From Pycnococcus provasolii (taxonomy: Eukaryota; Chlorophyta; Pseudoscourfieldiophyceae; Pseudoscourfieldiales), in the NCBI GenBank assembly GCA_049487715.1, contig CP150561.1:558001-622000 (forward strand): a DNA stretch of 64,000 bases, written 5' to 3'. Under the pieces are notes generated by a model. The model was not told the DNA's origin. It was given only the letters and a program-made list of their open reading frames with translations, and ran no database searches. Numbering within the stretch: the first letter of the stretch is position 1; every line of letters starts with the position of its first letter. Below are positions 1 through 8,464 of the stretch, piece by piece. A program made the position numbers and the translations under genes.

Positions 1-356
1 GTCAAATTGCTCGAACGTTCCGTGATTGCAAGTGATTGATTTTGACATGGGGTGATGGGGGCGAAGTGAAGAATGGAGGAAGAATGGGCGATGATGCGCT
101 TGATGGCATGGCCATCGTCGTCGTGTTGTGTTCCTCGTTCTCGCCTTCTCGCCTTGTCGTGGTCGGAGGATCTGGTCGGAGGGAGGATGGATGACCGGTC
201 AGGTTGGTAAAGGTGTGCGTTGTGTTCTTCGCCTTTCTGCAGTCTGCACCTCCGAACCGTGCCTGGCCATTCCCAACTCGCCAAAGCAGTACCACTGGAA
301 GTGGTGGGTCGTTGGCATTTCGCTCGTTCTCGTCGACCTCTACCTTTAAAACAGCG
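1..356. other. upstream non-coding region
   Basis: No convincing gene is seen here. An open frame continues upstream of the ATG at 357 as far as 204, but it begins at a TTG, so it is treated as the 5' leader of the next gene. The leader is rich in TCG/CGT runs. No clear promoter motif is recognised. Confidence 0.4.
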
Positions 357-1025
357 ATGCCACGCGAGCCGAAGCCGTCGCACGTGCTCGGCTCAGGCCG
401 CATCGTTGCCGCGGGCGGGGGCAATGTTACGAGGGTCGTCGCTCCGTCCATGTACGTCGTTCCGTCCGCGGGGCCGGTGGAAAGCGCATCCGCGTCGAGC
501 TTGGGCACGGAGGCGTCGCACACGTCATCTTCGCTCATCTACATGGGCGCGAAGCTCGGCGACGAGCACAAAGCCGCTTCGAACCCAGGGGGCACGGGTT
601 GGAGACAGCCTGGTTTGTTTAAGGGAACGTTCACGGGACCGCATACGGATGTCTTGTCGCTTCCTCCGACGAGAGACGGCCTTCTCGACGACTTGGACGA
701 TTTGAAGGTGTACGAACCTCCAACGACCGTGACAACGAGCGACTACCGCGCGCTGGTCAAGGCTCACAACGCGATGGTGAGGAGTGCGCCTAAGGCTGTG
801 ACGTTTCGCCGTATGACGAATCAGCACGCGGATAGGGCGATGAGGAAGAGGCACGGCGTGGCGACTACGGAGGTGCTTGACCAGTGCAGCTTCCACCGCG
901 ACCGCAGCAGTTTGCTCCCTCACATGTGGCACGCGAACAAGACGCGTCTCGGCGGCACGCTTCAGGGCGCGCACGGGGAGTTGTTGAAGGGCGCGCACGG
1001 GAACACGCCGCTGTACTGGCTGTAA
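357..1025 (+). CDS. hypothetical protein, 222 residues
   Basis: The family is not recognised. The first ATG of the open frame is at 357, giving 222 residues to the TAA at 1023-1025. The N-terminal 60 residues are rich in Ser, Ala, Gly and Val and look disordered. The middle has an acidic stretch (DDLDDLKVYEP) followed by a probable helical segment (ALVKAHNAMVRSAPKAV). The C-terminal third is basic and His-rich, with two short GAHG repeats (LQGAHGELLKGAHGN) just before the end. There is no signal peptide or membrane segment. It lies upstream of STI1 on the same strand, with telomere-like repeats between them. Codon use resembles the neighbouring genes, so it is probably expressed, but no function can be given. 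Confidence 0.6.
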   Translation: MPREPKPSHVLGSGRIVAAGGGNVTRVVAPSMYVVPSAGPVESASASSLGTEASHTSSSLIYMGAKLGDEHKAASNPGGTGWRQPGLFKGTFTGPHTDVLSLPPTRDGLLDDLDDLKVYEPPTTVTTSDYRALVKAHNAMVRSAPKAVTFRRMTNQHADRAMRKRHGVATTEVLDQCSFHRDRSSLLPHMWHANKTRLGGTLQGAHGELLKGAHGNTPLYWL

Positions 1026-1113
1026 ATCTAAATTCTAAGAGGTACCATATGGCAAAGCAACAGAACCCGATTCCCGAGCCCAAGGGGGTTCCATGTTGGG
1101 ATCCCCCAAGGTA

Positions 1114-1154
1114 ACCCTAACCCTAACTTAGGAACCGAACCGATTAGGGTTAGG
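1114..1154. repeat. interstitial telomere-like repeats, inverted
   Basis: Two CCCTAA units are followed after about 18 bases by a TTAGGG unit on the same strand, giving an inverted arrangement. Similar short blocks occur at 11023, 32588 and 54002. It sits in the 230-base spacer upstream of STI1. Confidence 0.75.
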
Positions 1155-1253
1155 AAGTCTACGATAGGTATGTTCCGAATTCTCTGGAAGCGCCGCCTTC
1201 CCCCCCTTCTCACTCTGCAGGTTTTTTGATCACAAGCACTACGATATCATATC

Positions 1254-2981
1254 ATGGCGGACTCGTTGAAAGCCGAAGGCAACGCGGCGTTCTCTGCGGG
1301 CGACTTCAAGCTTGCCGTCGAGAAGTTCTCCGCCGCCATCGACGTTGACGCATCCAACCACGTCTTCTTCTCCAACCGATCCGCGTCGTACGCGTCGCTC
1401 GGAGACTACAACAGCGCGCTCGCCGATGCCGAAACGTGCGTCTCCATCAACCCGACGTGGCCCAAGGGGTACTCGCGACTTGGCGCCGCGCTCCAAGGAA
1501 TGCGCAAATTCGCAGAGGCGAAAGACGCGTACTCGAAAGGACTCGAGCTCGACGCGTCCAACGCGCAGATGGCCGGTGGACTCAAGGAGTGCGAAGCGGC
1601 TCTCTCTGGAGGGGGTGCAGGTGGCCCGATGGGATCTATGGGATCCATGTTTCTCAGTCCGGAAATGTGGTCCAAGCTAGCCGCAAACCCAAAGACGAGG
1701 GACTACCTGCAGCAGCAAGACTACCTCGAGAAGATGCGCGCCATCGCCGCGGACCCGAACAAACTCGGAAGCCACATGAACGACCCGCGCATACTCGAGT
1801 CTATGGGCGTCGTCATGGGAGTGAACATTTTCTCAGGTGACAACGTCAAAGATGCCATGGGTGGTGCAGGATTCACGGAGGGGTCTGGAGGCAGCAGAGC
1901 TGCCGCGCCGACGCCGCCGCCGGAGCCCACGCCGGAGCCGGAGCCGGAGATGACGGAAGAGGAGAAGGCGGCAAAGCAGAGCAAGGAGGCCGCTCTTGCT
2001 GAGAAGGAGAAGGGAAACGCCGCGTACAAGGCGAAGGACTTCGATGTCGCGATTAAGCACTACGACGCTGCCATCGCGCTCGACCCGAAGGAGATCAGCT
2101 TCCTGAGCAACCGCGCGGCGGTGAAGTTTGAGCAGGCGAAGTACGCCGAGTCGATCGAGGACTGCGAGAAGGCGATCGAGGTGGGGCGTGAGAACCGTGC
2201 GGACTACAAGGCGATCGCGCGCGCGATGACGCGCATTGGAAGTTGCCACGTCAAGCAGGGTGACCTCGACCAGGGCATCTACTGGTTCAACAAGGCACTT
2301 ACCGAGCACCGCAACCCCGACACGCTGAAGAAACTTCAGAATGCAGAGAAGGAGAAGAAGGATTCGGAGGTGAAGGCGTACATTAATCCGGAGCTGGCGG
2401 CGGAGGAGAAGGCGAAGGGAAACGTGTGCTTCAAGGGTGACGACTACCCCACCGCCGTGAAGCACTACACCGAGGCTCTCAAGCGTCTCGGCCCCGACGG
2501 CGAAGGTCGCCACCTCATCTACAGCAATCGCGCGGCGTGCTACACGAAGCTCTTCGGGCTCAACGAGGCGCTGAAGGATGCGGAACTGTGTATCGAGATC
2601 GCGCCTGACTTTGTCAAGGGATACACCCGTAAGGCTGCTGCACAGTTCTTCATGAAGGACTACGACAAGGCGCTCGCATCGTACCACAAGGGTCTTGACG
2701 TCGACGCGACGAACGACGAGTGCAAGGATGGCGTTCGCCGTTGCATGGAGCAGATCAACAAGGCGAACAGCGGTCAATTGACTGAGGATGAGATGAAGCA
2801 GCGGCAGGAGCGTGCGATGGCAAACCCTGAGGTGCAGGAAATTCTGGGTGACCCTGTGATGCGGCAGGTTCTTAACGACATGCAGCAGGATCCGAAGGCT
2901 GCGCAGACACATATGCAGAACCCTGGCGTGGCGGCGAAGATACAGAAGCTCGTCAACGCGGGTATTATCCAGGTACGTTAG
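1254..2981 (+). CDS. STI1: Hsp70-Hsp90 organising protein STI1/HOP
   Basis: This cytosolic co-chaperone bridges Hsp70 and Hsp90 and passes client proteins between them. All five expected modules appear in order over 575 residues: TPR1 (about 4-115), a DP1/STI1 domain with the SPEMWSKLAANPKTR segment (about 134-190), TPR2A (about 240-355), TPR2B (about 380-495) and a DP2 domain (about 520-570). The family ending KLVNAGIIQVR is present. The TPR1 carboxylate-clamp residues fit K6, N10, N41, K71 and R75, a constant shift of two from human HOP. A Pro/Glu-rich linker (PPPEPTPEPEPE) joins DP1 to TPR2A. The ATG at 1254 is the first in frame and gives a normal N-terminus. Length is typical and there is no intron. 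It converges on the cyclophilin gene. Confidence 0.97.
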   Translation: MADSLKAEGNAAFSAGDFKLAVEKFSAAIDVDASNHVFFSNRSASYASLGDYNSALADAETCVSINPTWPKGYSRLGAALQGMRKFAEAKDAYSKGLELDASNAQMAGGLKECEAALSGGGAGGPMGSMGSMFLSPEMWSKLAANPKTRDYLQQQDYLEKMRAIAADPNKLGSHMNDPRILESMGVVMGVNIFSGDNVKDAMGGAGFTEGSGGSRAAAPTPPPEPTPEPEPEMTEEEKAAKQSKEAALAEKEKGNAAYKAKDFDVAIKHYDAAIALDPKEISFLSNRAAVKFEQAKYAESIEDCEKAIEVGRENRADYKAIARAMTRIGSCHVKQGDLDQGIYWFNKALTEHRNPDTLKKLQNAEKEKKDSEVKAYINPELAAEEKAKGNVCFKGDDYPTAVKHYTEALKRLGPDGEGRHLIYSNRAACYTKLFGLNEALKDAELCIEIAPDFVKGYTRKAAAQFFMKDYDKALASYHKGLDVDATNDECKDGVRRCMEQINKANSGQLTEDEMKQRQERAMANPEVQEILGDPVMRQVLNDMQQDPKAAQTHMQNPGVAAKIQKLVNAGIIQVR

Positions 2982-3120
2982 ATGATGTGATGAACAAGAA
3001 CCTCAGGACGACTCGAACACATTTTCGTAAGTAAAAAAAAAGAATCTTCTTCTATTTTGTTTTGTTTAAAAAACAATTTTTGAGATACTCAGATAATCGT
3101 CGTTGTTCCCATTTTTTTTT

Positions 3121-3184
3121 TCTCTCTCTGACACACGCACACACACTTTCTCTCTGCGCGCGTGTGTGTGTGTGTGTGTTTGTT
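3121..3184. repeat. CT/CA/TG simple repeats
   Basis: A pyrimidine tract, a short CA run and a TG run of about 20 bases fill the 230-base gap between the convergent ends of STI1 and the cyclophilin gene. It is a microsatellite with no coding potential. Confidence 0.8.
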
Positions 3185-3210
3185 TGTCACCCGACTTTTG
3201 CTGTGCGTAA

Positions 3211-3777
3211 TTACGCCACAGAGACCTTGATCATCTTGACTGGCGTCTTGGGTGCGTCGCCCTGGTCTGTCGGCGTCTTTCCAATTTTCATGACGATGTC
3301 CATGCCGCTCTTGACCTTTCCAAAGACTGGGTGCTGACTTTCGCTGAGGTCGGAGCGCCAGAAGTCGAGGAAGTCGTTGTGCACGGTGTTGACGAAGAAC
3401 TGGCTTCCTCCCGAGTTGGGCGCGCCAGTGTTGGCCATGCTGAGAGTTCCAGGTTCGTTGCTGATGCGCGGGCAGTTTGGGAATTCGTCGGGCATGCTTC
3501 CGTCTGGCATGCGCGCGACAGTTTTTCCCATGCACGTGTAGTTCGACCCGGGTGGCGGTCCTCCCGTTCCCGCCTGTCGCGATCGCGCGTCGCGCGCGAA
3601 TGGGCATCCGAACTGGAGCATGAATCCGTCGATGACGCGGTGGAAGTGGAGTCCGTCGTAGAATCCGGCGTTGACGAGGTCGACGAAGTTGGAGACGGTG
3701 GACGGCATCTGGTCTAAGAAGAGCTCCGCCGTGAATGTTCCCAGAGACGTCTCGAACGACACGGTCGGGTTCGCCAT
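3211..3777 (-). CDS. cyclophilin-type peptidyl-prolyl isomerase
   Basis: This single-domain cyclophilin of 188 residues would catalyse cis-trans isomerisation of Xaa-Pro bonds during protein folding. The active-site signature [13 protein letters not shown] includes the catalytic Arg (R47), with F52, M53 and Q55. The second half has SGGSQFFVN and a His in SQHPVFGKV (H149), plus a Trp at 140 in the cyclosporin-contact region. No signal or transit peptide is seen after the chosen ATG at 3777, so it is probably cytosolic. The frame is open further upstream to 3900, but that extension begins at a non-ATG codon and is unlike the family. A roughly 20-residue insertion ([18 protein letters not shown] region) is shared with some protist cyclophilins. 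It is transcribed towards STI1. Confidence 0.95.
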   Translation of the reverse strand: MANPTVSFETSLGTFTAELFLDQMPSTVSNFVDLVNAGFYDGLHFHRVIDGFMLQFGCPFARDARSRQAGTGGPPPGSNYTCMGKTVARMPDGSMPDEFPNCPRISNEPGTLSMANTGAPNSGGSQFFVNTVHNDFLDFWRSDLSESQHPVFGKVKSGMDIVMKIGKTPTDQGDAPKTPVKMIKVSVA

Positions 3778-4082
3778 GATTGGACAGGTATTAAAAAGTG
3801 ATCTGAAGAATATCTGATGGGGCTTGTCAGGGGGAGGGGCCGGAAACTTCTTTTCTTTCAACTCAACAACAACCAAGGTCCAAGTTGTTGGCTTGCTCAA
3901 TCAAGAGAAGGGCAAGAGGCAAGAGAAGGGCAGAAGAGAAGGGAGGGCCGGACAACAACAAAGACACGTCTCAATTCGCAAGGAAAAGGAAAAGATCTTT
4001 TTCGTTTCCGACTGGCTTTTTTCCCTTTTTCCGGTTGGTTCGGGGTTTACTGGAGTTCTGATTTAGTTTTGATTGGCTAGCT

Positions 4083-4176
4083 AGGGGTTAGGGGTTAGGG
4101 GTTAGGGGTTAGGGGTTAGGGGTTAGGGGTTAGGGGTTAGGGGTTAGGGGTGAGGGGTGAGGGGTGAGGGGTGAGG
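4083..4176 (+). repeat. (TTAGGGG)n then (TGAGGGG)n array, left flank
   Basis: About nine or ten copies of the 7-mer TTAGGGG change into about four copies of TGAGGGG directly before the outer end of the left terminal inverted repeat at 4180. The same two variants occur in mirror order after 8406, so the 4.2-kb element lies within one array or was inserted into it. Confidence 0.9.
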
Positions 4177-4179
4177 AGG

Positions 4180-4522
4180 GGGGGATAATGGCGGAATGAT
4201 CACAGTGGTAATGGTGCAAGACCAACACCGGGTCCCCAGAATAACGGGAAAATTACTACCGAAAATTTACTGGTGCATTTACTGGTGCAGACTAAATCGC
4301 CCGTTATATCAGGAGAGTATTTCTAGGAAGCACGACCTGAGTGCCCGTACTCTCGTACCGGTTTGGTGGAGGGCCGACCTATCGCCCCGTTGTTCCCCGC
4401 CGACCTAACGCCCCGTTGTGGAGAGGTCCTCCTGGTTTTTTCGCTACCTCCAGGAGCCTCCTGGAGGTAGCGAAAAAACGGCCATCTCCGCCATCGCCCC
4501 ATCACCACTCACCGCCCTTCAA
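4180..4522 (+). repeat. left terminal inverted repeat (343 bp)
   Basis: It starts GGGGGATAATGGCGGAATGA and is the reverse complement of 8063-8403 apart from a few indels and substitutions near the inner end. It includes a perfect 45-base palindrome. Open frames in it are the same in both copies and are not considered genes. Confidence 0.92.
4435..4479. repeat. perfect 22+1+22 palindrome in the left TIR
   Basis: The arms are 4435-4456 and 4458-4479, with a single unpaired base between them. The stem contains CGCTACCTCCAGGAG and ends in a T6/A6 pair. It would form a very stable hairpin or cruciform. Confidence 0.9.
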
Positions 4523-4640
4523 CTTTACAATGTTCGATGTGTGAGAGTGGCTCAACGGTGCATCGTCCCGAACGACCAAAAACTCTGCAACCGCCATCAC
4601 CACCGGCCATCGCTCTCACAAGTGACATACGGGACCGGCC

Positions 4641-5535
4641 ATGGGGTGCGGGGCGTCGACGGCAACATCAACGGCGCGCAAGGAAGAACTCTGGCCGACG
4701 ACAGTGCTGACAGTCAAGCCAACGAGGCAAGACGTCGATGATGGGAAGACTCAGGCCGAATATTCGTCCGAGTCGCCCGTGAGCCGCGCGGTGTCGCTCG
4801 CTTGGCTTGCAGAGTTTGTTAAGGCGCACGCCGGAACGACGCACAGCTGGGAGGTTAACAAGGAGTTCATGGCTGAGGAGGATGGTGGTGGAAAGGATAC
4901 GAGCTTGATCGTGACGTCTGACAACATAGAGATGCACCGCGACAAGCGACGCGCGGCTGAAAAGTTAATGAGTGGCAAGCCGGTTCCGGTGCAGTACCGC
5001 GAGATCCCGTTCGAGCAGATGTACACGACGGATATCGTCGAGTGCTTCGTGCGTTCGCTTGCACGCAAAGAGCACATGAGCTACGCGCAAGCCGAGAATC
5101 TTCCTGTTGGCGCGCCGACGTACTTCATTTCGCACGCGTGGGGAAGCACTTTTGTCGACCTCGTGGAAAGTGTGAAAGGGGCACTCGCAGGCGCTGCTCA
5201 AAACGATACGTGTGGCTTGACATTTTCGCCATCAACTAGGACGATACGGGTGGCGTATCTTCAGCCAGGAAAGAGCTCGACGACGGCCGCACGCTCGCTG
5301 GTACGATAGCGACGTTTCGCGCAACACTCGTCGTGCTGGATAAAGATCGCGTCATTCCGTTGACGAGGTTGTGGTGCATGTACGAGATCGGGTCGACACC
5401 ACCGAAAAGCTTCAACTCGTCACGCACGGCTTCTCGGAAAAGGACGTGTCGCAGCACATTCGTAATATCGACGCGGAGACGGCGTTGTGCTTTTCGGATA
5501 GACAAAACACTGTTTGGGATGCATTGATTAGGTAA
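4641..5535 (+). pseudogene. broken SHAW/TIR-like domain gene
   Basis: The ATG at 4641 opens a frame with MGCGAS, a possible N-myristoylation start. Around residue 160 comes TYFISHAWGSTFVDLVESV, the hallmark of the ISHAW (TIR-like, substrate-unknown) proteins common in algae and other protists. Near 5195 the family sequence (YVWLDIFAIN) moves to another frame. A TAG at 5237-5239 stands where the family has Gln before DDTGG. A further block with VLDKDRVIPLTRLWCMYEI (about 5332-5390) follows, and near 5402 the frame shifts again, running to the TAA at 5533. Two frameshifts and one nonsense codon make this a decayed gene. The intact frame ends at 5309. Introns could not explain the in-block stop. 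It lies inside the long-TIR element. Confidence 0.75.
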
Positions 5536-5602
5536 ATCTGTAATATTGAATGTAACGTGTGCACTATCAAAATTTAGTTTAGCAACACAGATTAGTCATT
5601 TC

Positions 5603-6207
5603 TTACGGCGGCGTGACGCTCGCCCACACTGCGTCGGTCCTCTCCACGACGTCCCACCTGCCGGTCCACCCATCAGCAAGCACGACGGTGTCGCCGGCAC
5701 AATTGCGCCGTGCAGACCCGTCTTCGTTCGTCAGAAATACCGTTCCGCAAATAATGTGCACGCACTCCGCGGTCTTGCCCTTACCTCCCGGGAAGCTCCC
5801 AGGCGCGCACGACGAGAATCCGGCACGCGTACGCCCGTTGTCAAGAAACGTACGTGCGAGGCGCTCGGGCGATGTGCCTGCGCGTTCGAGCATGTGCGGC
5901 GCAAAACTAGCGAGCGACGCCACCACAGGCGTCGTGGACGCGCCAGGAAGATCGTCGTGCGCGTCGTTGATCCATACATTGTGAATCTGCTCGGTGATGT
6001 CCCAACGTCCGTACCAACCCTTTGACAGCACGACGACGTCGCCCGCCCGGAAGTCGTGCCTCGTGCCGTCCGGGTCGGTCACCGCGCGCGCACTACTGAG
6101 CACGACGAACCACTCGGTGGTTTTTTTGTGGTTGGGGCTGTCCCAGCCTCCCTGCGTGCACACCCACGATCCGCACGAGAACGACGCGTCCGACGCGAGG
6201 TCAATCT

Positions 6208-6238
<31 letters not shown>

Positions 6239-6277
6239 AATCTGCTCCGCCGCCTCCTCCGGGTCAAGCAGCGTCAA
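5603..6277 (-). pseudogene. double cupin_3-type ORF without an ATG
   Basis: The open frame holds two related beta-barrel cupin domains of the cupin_3/EutQ-like type, at about residues 30-105 and 150-224. Both carry the WxGRWDxxE motif (GWYGRWDITEQIHNVW and GWTGRWDVVERTDAVW), and each has a GTVF/VVLSS-like strand followed by a DxxxxxAGDxVVL turn. Members of this fold often bind a metal or small organic acid, but the substrate cannot be told. No ATG precedes the first domain in this frame (the frame opens at a TTG), and an EQIDAAAA repeat sits at the N-terminus. The real start is therefore lost, lies on another exon, or the piece was captured without it. The two domains themselves are uninterrupted. 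It lies in the long-TIR element, divergent from the next ORF. Confidence 0.55.
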
Positions 6278-6355
6278 TCTGCTCCGCCTCCTCCTCCGCC
6301 GCTGCCGCGTTCCCTTGCACAGCCGTCTCCACCTCTTCCGCCACCTTCACCGACG

Positions 6356-7297
6356 ATGCCGGATATGACGTGGCAGTACAACGACGCAATGGCGCGTCTT
6401 CTCGGCGAGCCGGTTGCCCCGCGCGCACCTGCCCCGGCACAAGCGCTGCCGCCTCACGATGCACCCAGCATCTTGGGCGCGTGCGCCGCCCAAGCGCGTC
6501 AGCGGCGTGCGGCAGCGTGACAGCGTCTGCGCCCGAGCGGCGTCGCGCCCGCCGAGGTGGCGGAGCTCGTCGCGCTCTCCGGCCGCTGCGCGTCCGCGCG
6601 CGACGTGCGCGAGACGTGCCGCGTGATAGAGTGCGTCGTGTACGAGGACGAGGCGCGCGAAACGTCCGTGCTCGACGCCGTGCACACCATGCGCCGCCTC
6701 AAGCGCGGCGGGGTGCTGACGCCGACGGCCATGTGGTCGGTGTGCCGCGATCAGACCAAGGTGTACGTCATGATGGACGCCGTGACGGTGCGGCGGGTCG
6801 TGTTTCACTTTGCGGCGAAACGCGACGAGGCCGACGTTTCGGCCGAGCTCTTTGCCAAGCGTCTGACGGACTTGCGGTGGGAGGACGTCGTGAAGACGCT
6901 GGCGCCGCTATGGAAGACGAACGTCGGCCACTTCGAGCCGGAGAGGGAGACGTCGATGGCGGCGCTGGCCGAGATGCAGCGAGCGTGCGCAAACGGCGTC
7001 GGCGACGGCGCCGAGCGAGAGGTGGTTCTCAGGCGCGCCCTGGGCGCCGCAAAGGGCGCGCGCGTCTCGCCGCGCAACGCAGATTTTGCGCGCAAGGCGC
7101 CCACCGGCGCGGCGGCGGTCGCGCGCTGGTGGGCCGCGCGCGAGAAGGACGAAAAAGAGTGCGAAACGACGCCGCTCGACCTCATGCGCTCGCCATATTC
7201 GAGCTGTCTGGAGGTGGACACGACCGACTGCCCGCTCTGGACGGCCACGCCCGATATGCTCAACACGCTCGCCATGACGGGCGCGCTCGCCGTGTGA
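6356..7297 (+). pseudogene. hypothetical gene interrupted by TGA at 6518
   Basis: The family is not recognised. A frame from the ATG at 6356 (MPDMTWQYNDAMARLLGEPV) runs to a TGA at 6518-6520. The same frame then stays open to 7297, with an ATG at 6557 that could give a separate 246-residue product. The downstream part is helical and Arg/Ala-rich, with Cys residues in RETCRVIECVVYE and MQRACANG, and RWEDVVKTLAPLWKTNVG in the middle. Composition is coherent on both sides of the stop, which suggests one gene broken by a single nonsense change. A shortened 6557-7297 product remains possible. It is inside the long-TIR element. Confidence 0.4.
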
Positions 7298-7361
7298 GTG
7301 CGTCGCTCGCGGCGCGCGCTGTTGTAACATGAGTATTTCTTATCATAAAACCGCGTACACG

Positions 7362-7496
7362 ACTTCGCGCCGCCGCCGTCGCGCTGCCAGCGCGCCAAAG
7401 ACACACACGCTCAGTCCCGCCCACGCACAACTTCGCGCCGCCGCCGTCGCGCTGCCAGCGCGCCAAAGACGCACACGCTCAGTCCCGCCCACGCGA
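7362..7496. repeat. 68-bp tandem duplication
   Basis: Two near-identical units start at 7362 and 7430. On the minus strand each encodes the AWAGLSVCVFGALAARRRRR segment, so the membrane anchor of the minus-strand ORF has been duplicated at its 3' end. Confidence 0.8.
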
Positions 7497-7890
7497 GCAC
7501 CACGACGGCGAACCACGTCCAGAACGGCTCGAGGCTCGAGCTCCGACGAGCGCGCGCGGCGCCCGATGATGCGACGAGCAGCGGCGGAGGCGGCGGAGGC
7601 GGGGGTGACGGAGCGGGGGAGGGAGGAGGGGGCGACGACGGCGTCGGCGTCGCGCACGTCGCGCTCGTCCACACGCCGCCGTCGACGACGGTGGTGAAGG
7701 CGTTGGGGCTGATCAGACCGACGCTTGGGTCGTTCCCGCGCAGCGCGCCGAGACGTCTGATGCCGACACGCACACGAAGCCCGCGCCCACGGCGAGGCGC
7801 GAGACGGTCACCGACGGAGACATTGGGGGATGGAGACCGCCGCCGAGGGGTACACCGTCGTCGTGCCTCGTCTTGCTTCACCGCCCTCAT
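7411..7890 (-). CDS. tail of a proline-rich single-pass membrane protein (probable fragment)
   Basis: The ATG at 7890 gives 159 residues. A long run of prolines (PSSPPPPSPAPSPPPPPPPP) is followed by a hydrophobic segment (FWTWFAVVVLAWAGLSVCVFG) and a basic cytoplasmic end (ARRRRR). This is the layout of the C-terminal end of a type I membrane protein with a proline-rich stalk. The N-terminal region is basic and has no signal peptide, so the extracellular part is probably missing. The 68-bp tandem duplication repeats the anchor downstream of the stop. The ORF overlaps a plus-strand ORF at 7830-8066. Its position against the right terminal repeat supports a captured and truncated gene end. Confidence 0.4.
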   Translation of the reverse strand: MRAVKQDEARRRCTPRRRSPSPNVSVGDRLAPRRGRGLRVRVGIRRLGALRGNDPSVGLISPNAFTTVVDGGVWTSATCATPTPSSPPPPSPAPSPPPPPPPPLLVASSGAARARRSSSLEPFWTWFAVVVLAWAGLSVCVFGALAARRRRREVVRGRD

Positions 7891-8066
7891 CACCACGTCA
7901 TCGCGCTAAGCTATCGGCAAGGGCACGCGACCTCCTTGCTGACCTGAGCGACGACGACGGCGACGACGACGACAACATGGCCGCGGCCGCGGCTCTTGCC
8001 CGTTTGATTGTGCAAGAGGGTGTTGCCCCAGGTGCCTGTCAGACAAGCGAAGGAGGGGAGTATTGA
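7830..8066 (+). CDS. short unknown ORF ending in the right TIR
   Basis: A 78-residue frame from the ATG at 7830 contains a basic helix (RHRAKLSARARDLLADL), an acidic run (SDDDGDDDDN) and a helical stretch (AAAAALARLIVQEG). It could be the N-terminus of a captured gene cut at the repeat boundary. Its end lies in the terminal repeat (from 8063). It overlaps a minus-strand ORF, so at most one is likely to be real. Confidence 0.2.
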   Translation: METAAEGYTVVVPRLASPPSSPRHRAKLSARARDLLADLSDDDGDDDDNMAAAAALARLIVQEGVAPGACQTSEGGEY

Positions 8067-8403
8067 AGGGCGGTGAGTGGTGATGGGGCCATGGCGGAAT
8101 GGCCGTTTTTCGCTACCTCCAGGAGGCTCCTGGAGGTAGCGAAAAAACCAGGAGGACCTCTCCACAACGGGGCGTTAGGTCGGCGGGGAACAACGGGGCG
8201 ATAGGTCGGCCCTCCACCAAACCGGTACGAGAGTACGGGCACTCAGGTCGTGCTTCCTAGAAATACTCTCCTGATATAACGGGCGATTTAGTCTGCACCA
8301 GTAAATGCACCAGTAAATTTTCGGTAGTAATTTTCCCGTTATTCTGGGGACCCGGTGTTGGTCTTGCACCATTACCACTGTGATCATTCCGCCATTATCC
8401 CCC
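8063..8403 (-). repeat. right terminal inverted repeat (341 bp)
   Basis: It is the reverse complement of 4180-4522, with only a few indels and substitutions seen. It contains the matching hairpin at about 8105-8148, one T shorter than in the left copy. Confidence 0.92.
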
Positions 8404-8405
8404 TC

Positions 8406-8464
8406 TCAGGGGTGAGGGGTGAGGGGTGAGGGGTTAGGGGTTAGGGGTTAGGGGTTAGGGGTTA
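8406..8464 (+). repeat. (TGAGGGG)n then (TTAGGGG)n array, right flank
   Basis: About three TGAGGGG copies are followed by about five TTAGGGG copies just outside the right terminal repeat, the mirror order of the left flank at 4083-4176. Confidence 0.9.

Larger units (their letters stand above)
4180..8403. mobile_element. 4.2-kb long-TIR (foldback/Pack-type) element, no transposase
   Basis: The segment is bounded by two nearly identical inverted repeats (4180-4522 and 8063-8403). The few differences seen are one or two 1-base indels and single substitutions, so the element appears young. The interior has no transposase, integrase or reverse transcriptase. It holds a SHAW/TIR-like pseudogene, a double cupin without an ATG, an ORF pair split by TGA, and the tail of a membrane protein cut off near the right repeat. 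This looks like a non-autonomous foldback or Pack-type element that has captured gene pieces. Both ends touch TGAGGGG/TTAGGGG arrays. No clear target-site duplication can be told apart from the repeats. The 5600-8050 part looks GC-richer than its surroundings. An alternative is an inverted segmental duplication. Confidence 0.75.

Noticed and set aside
1833-2912. Long minus-strand frame (359 codons) opposite STI1
   Set aside because: It is a Leu/Arg-rich antisense shadow of the STI1 gene with no known domain; STI1 on the other strand is certain.
4196-4408. 70-codon ORF present identically at 8175-8387
   Set aside because: Identity comes from the inverted repeats; no sign of selection for protein and no known domain.
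6370-7332. 320-codon plus-strand frame, Arg/Gly-rich
   Set aside because: The extreme Arg content is typical of a shadow in GC-rich DNA; the 6356/6557 frame has more natural composition.
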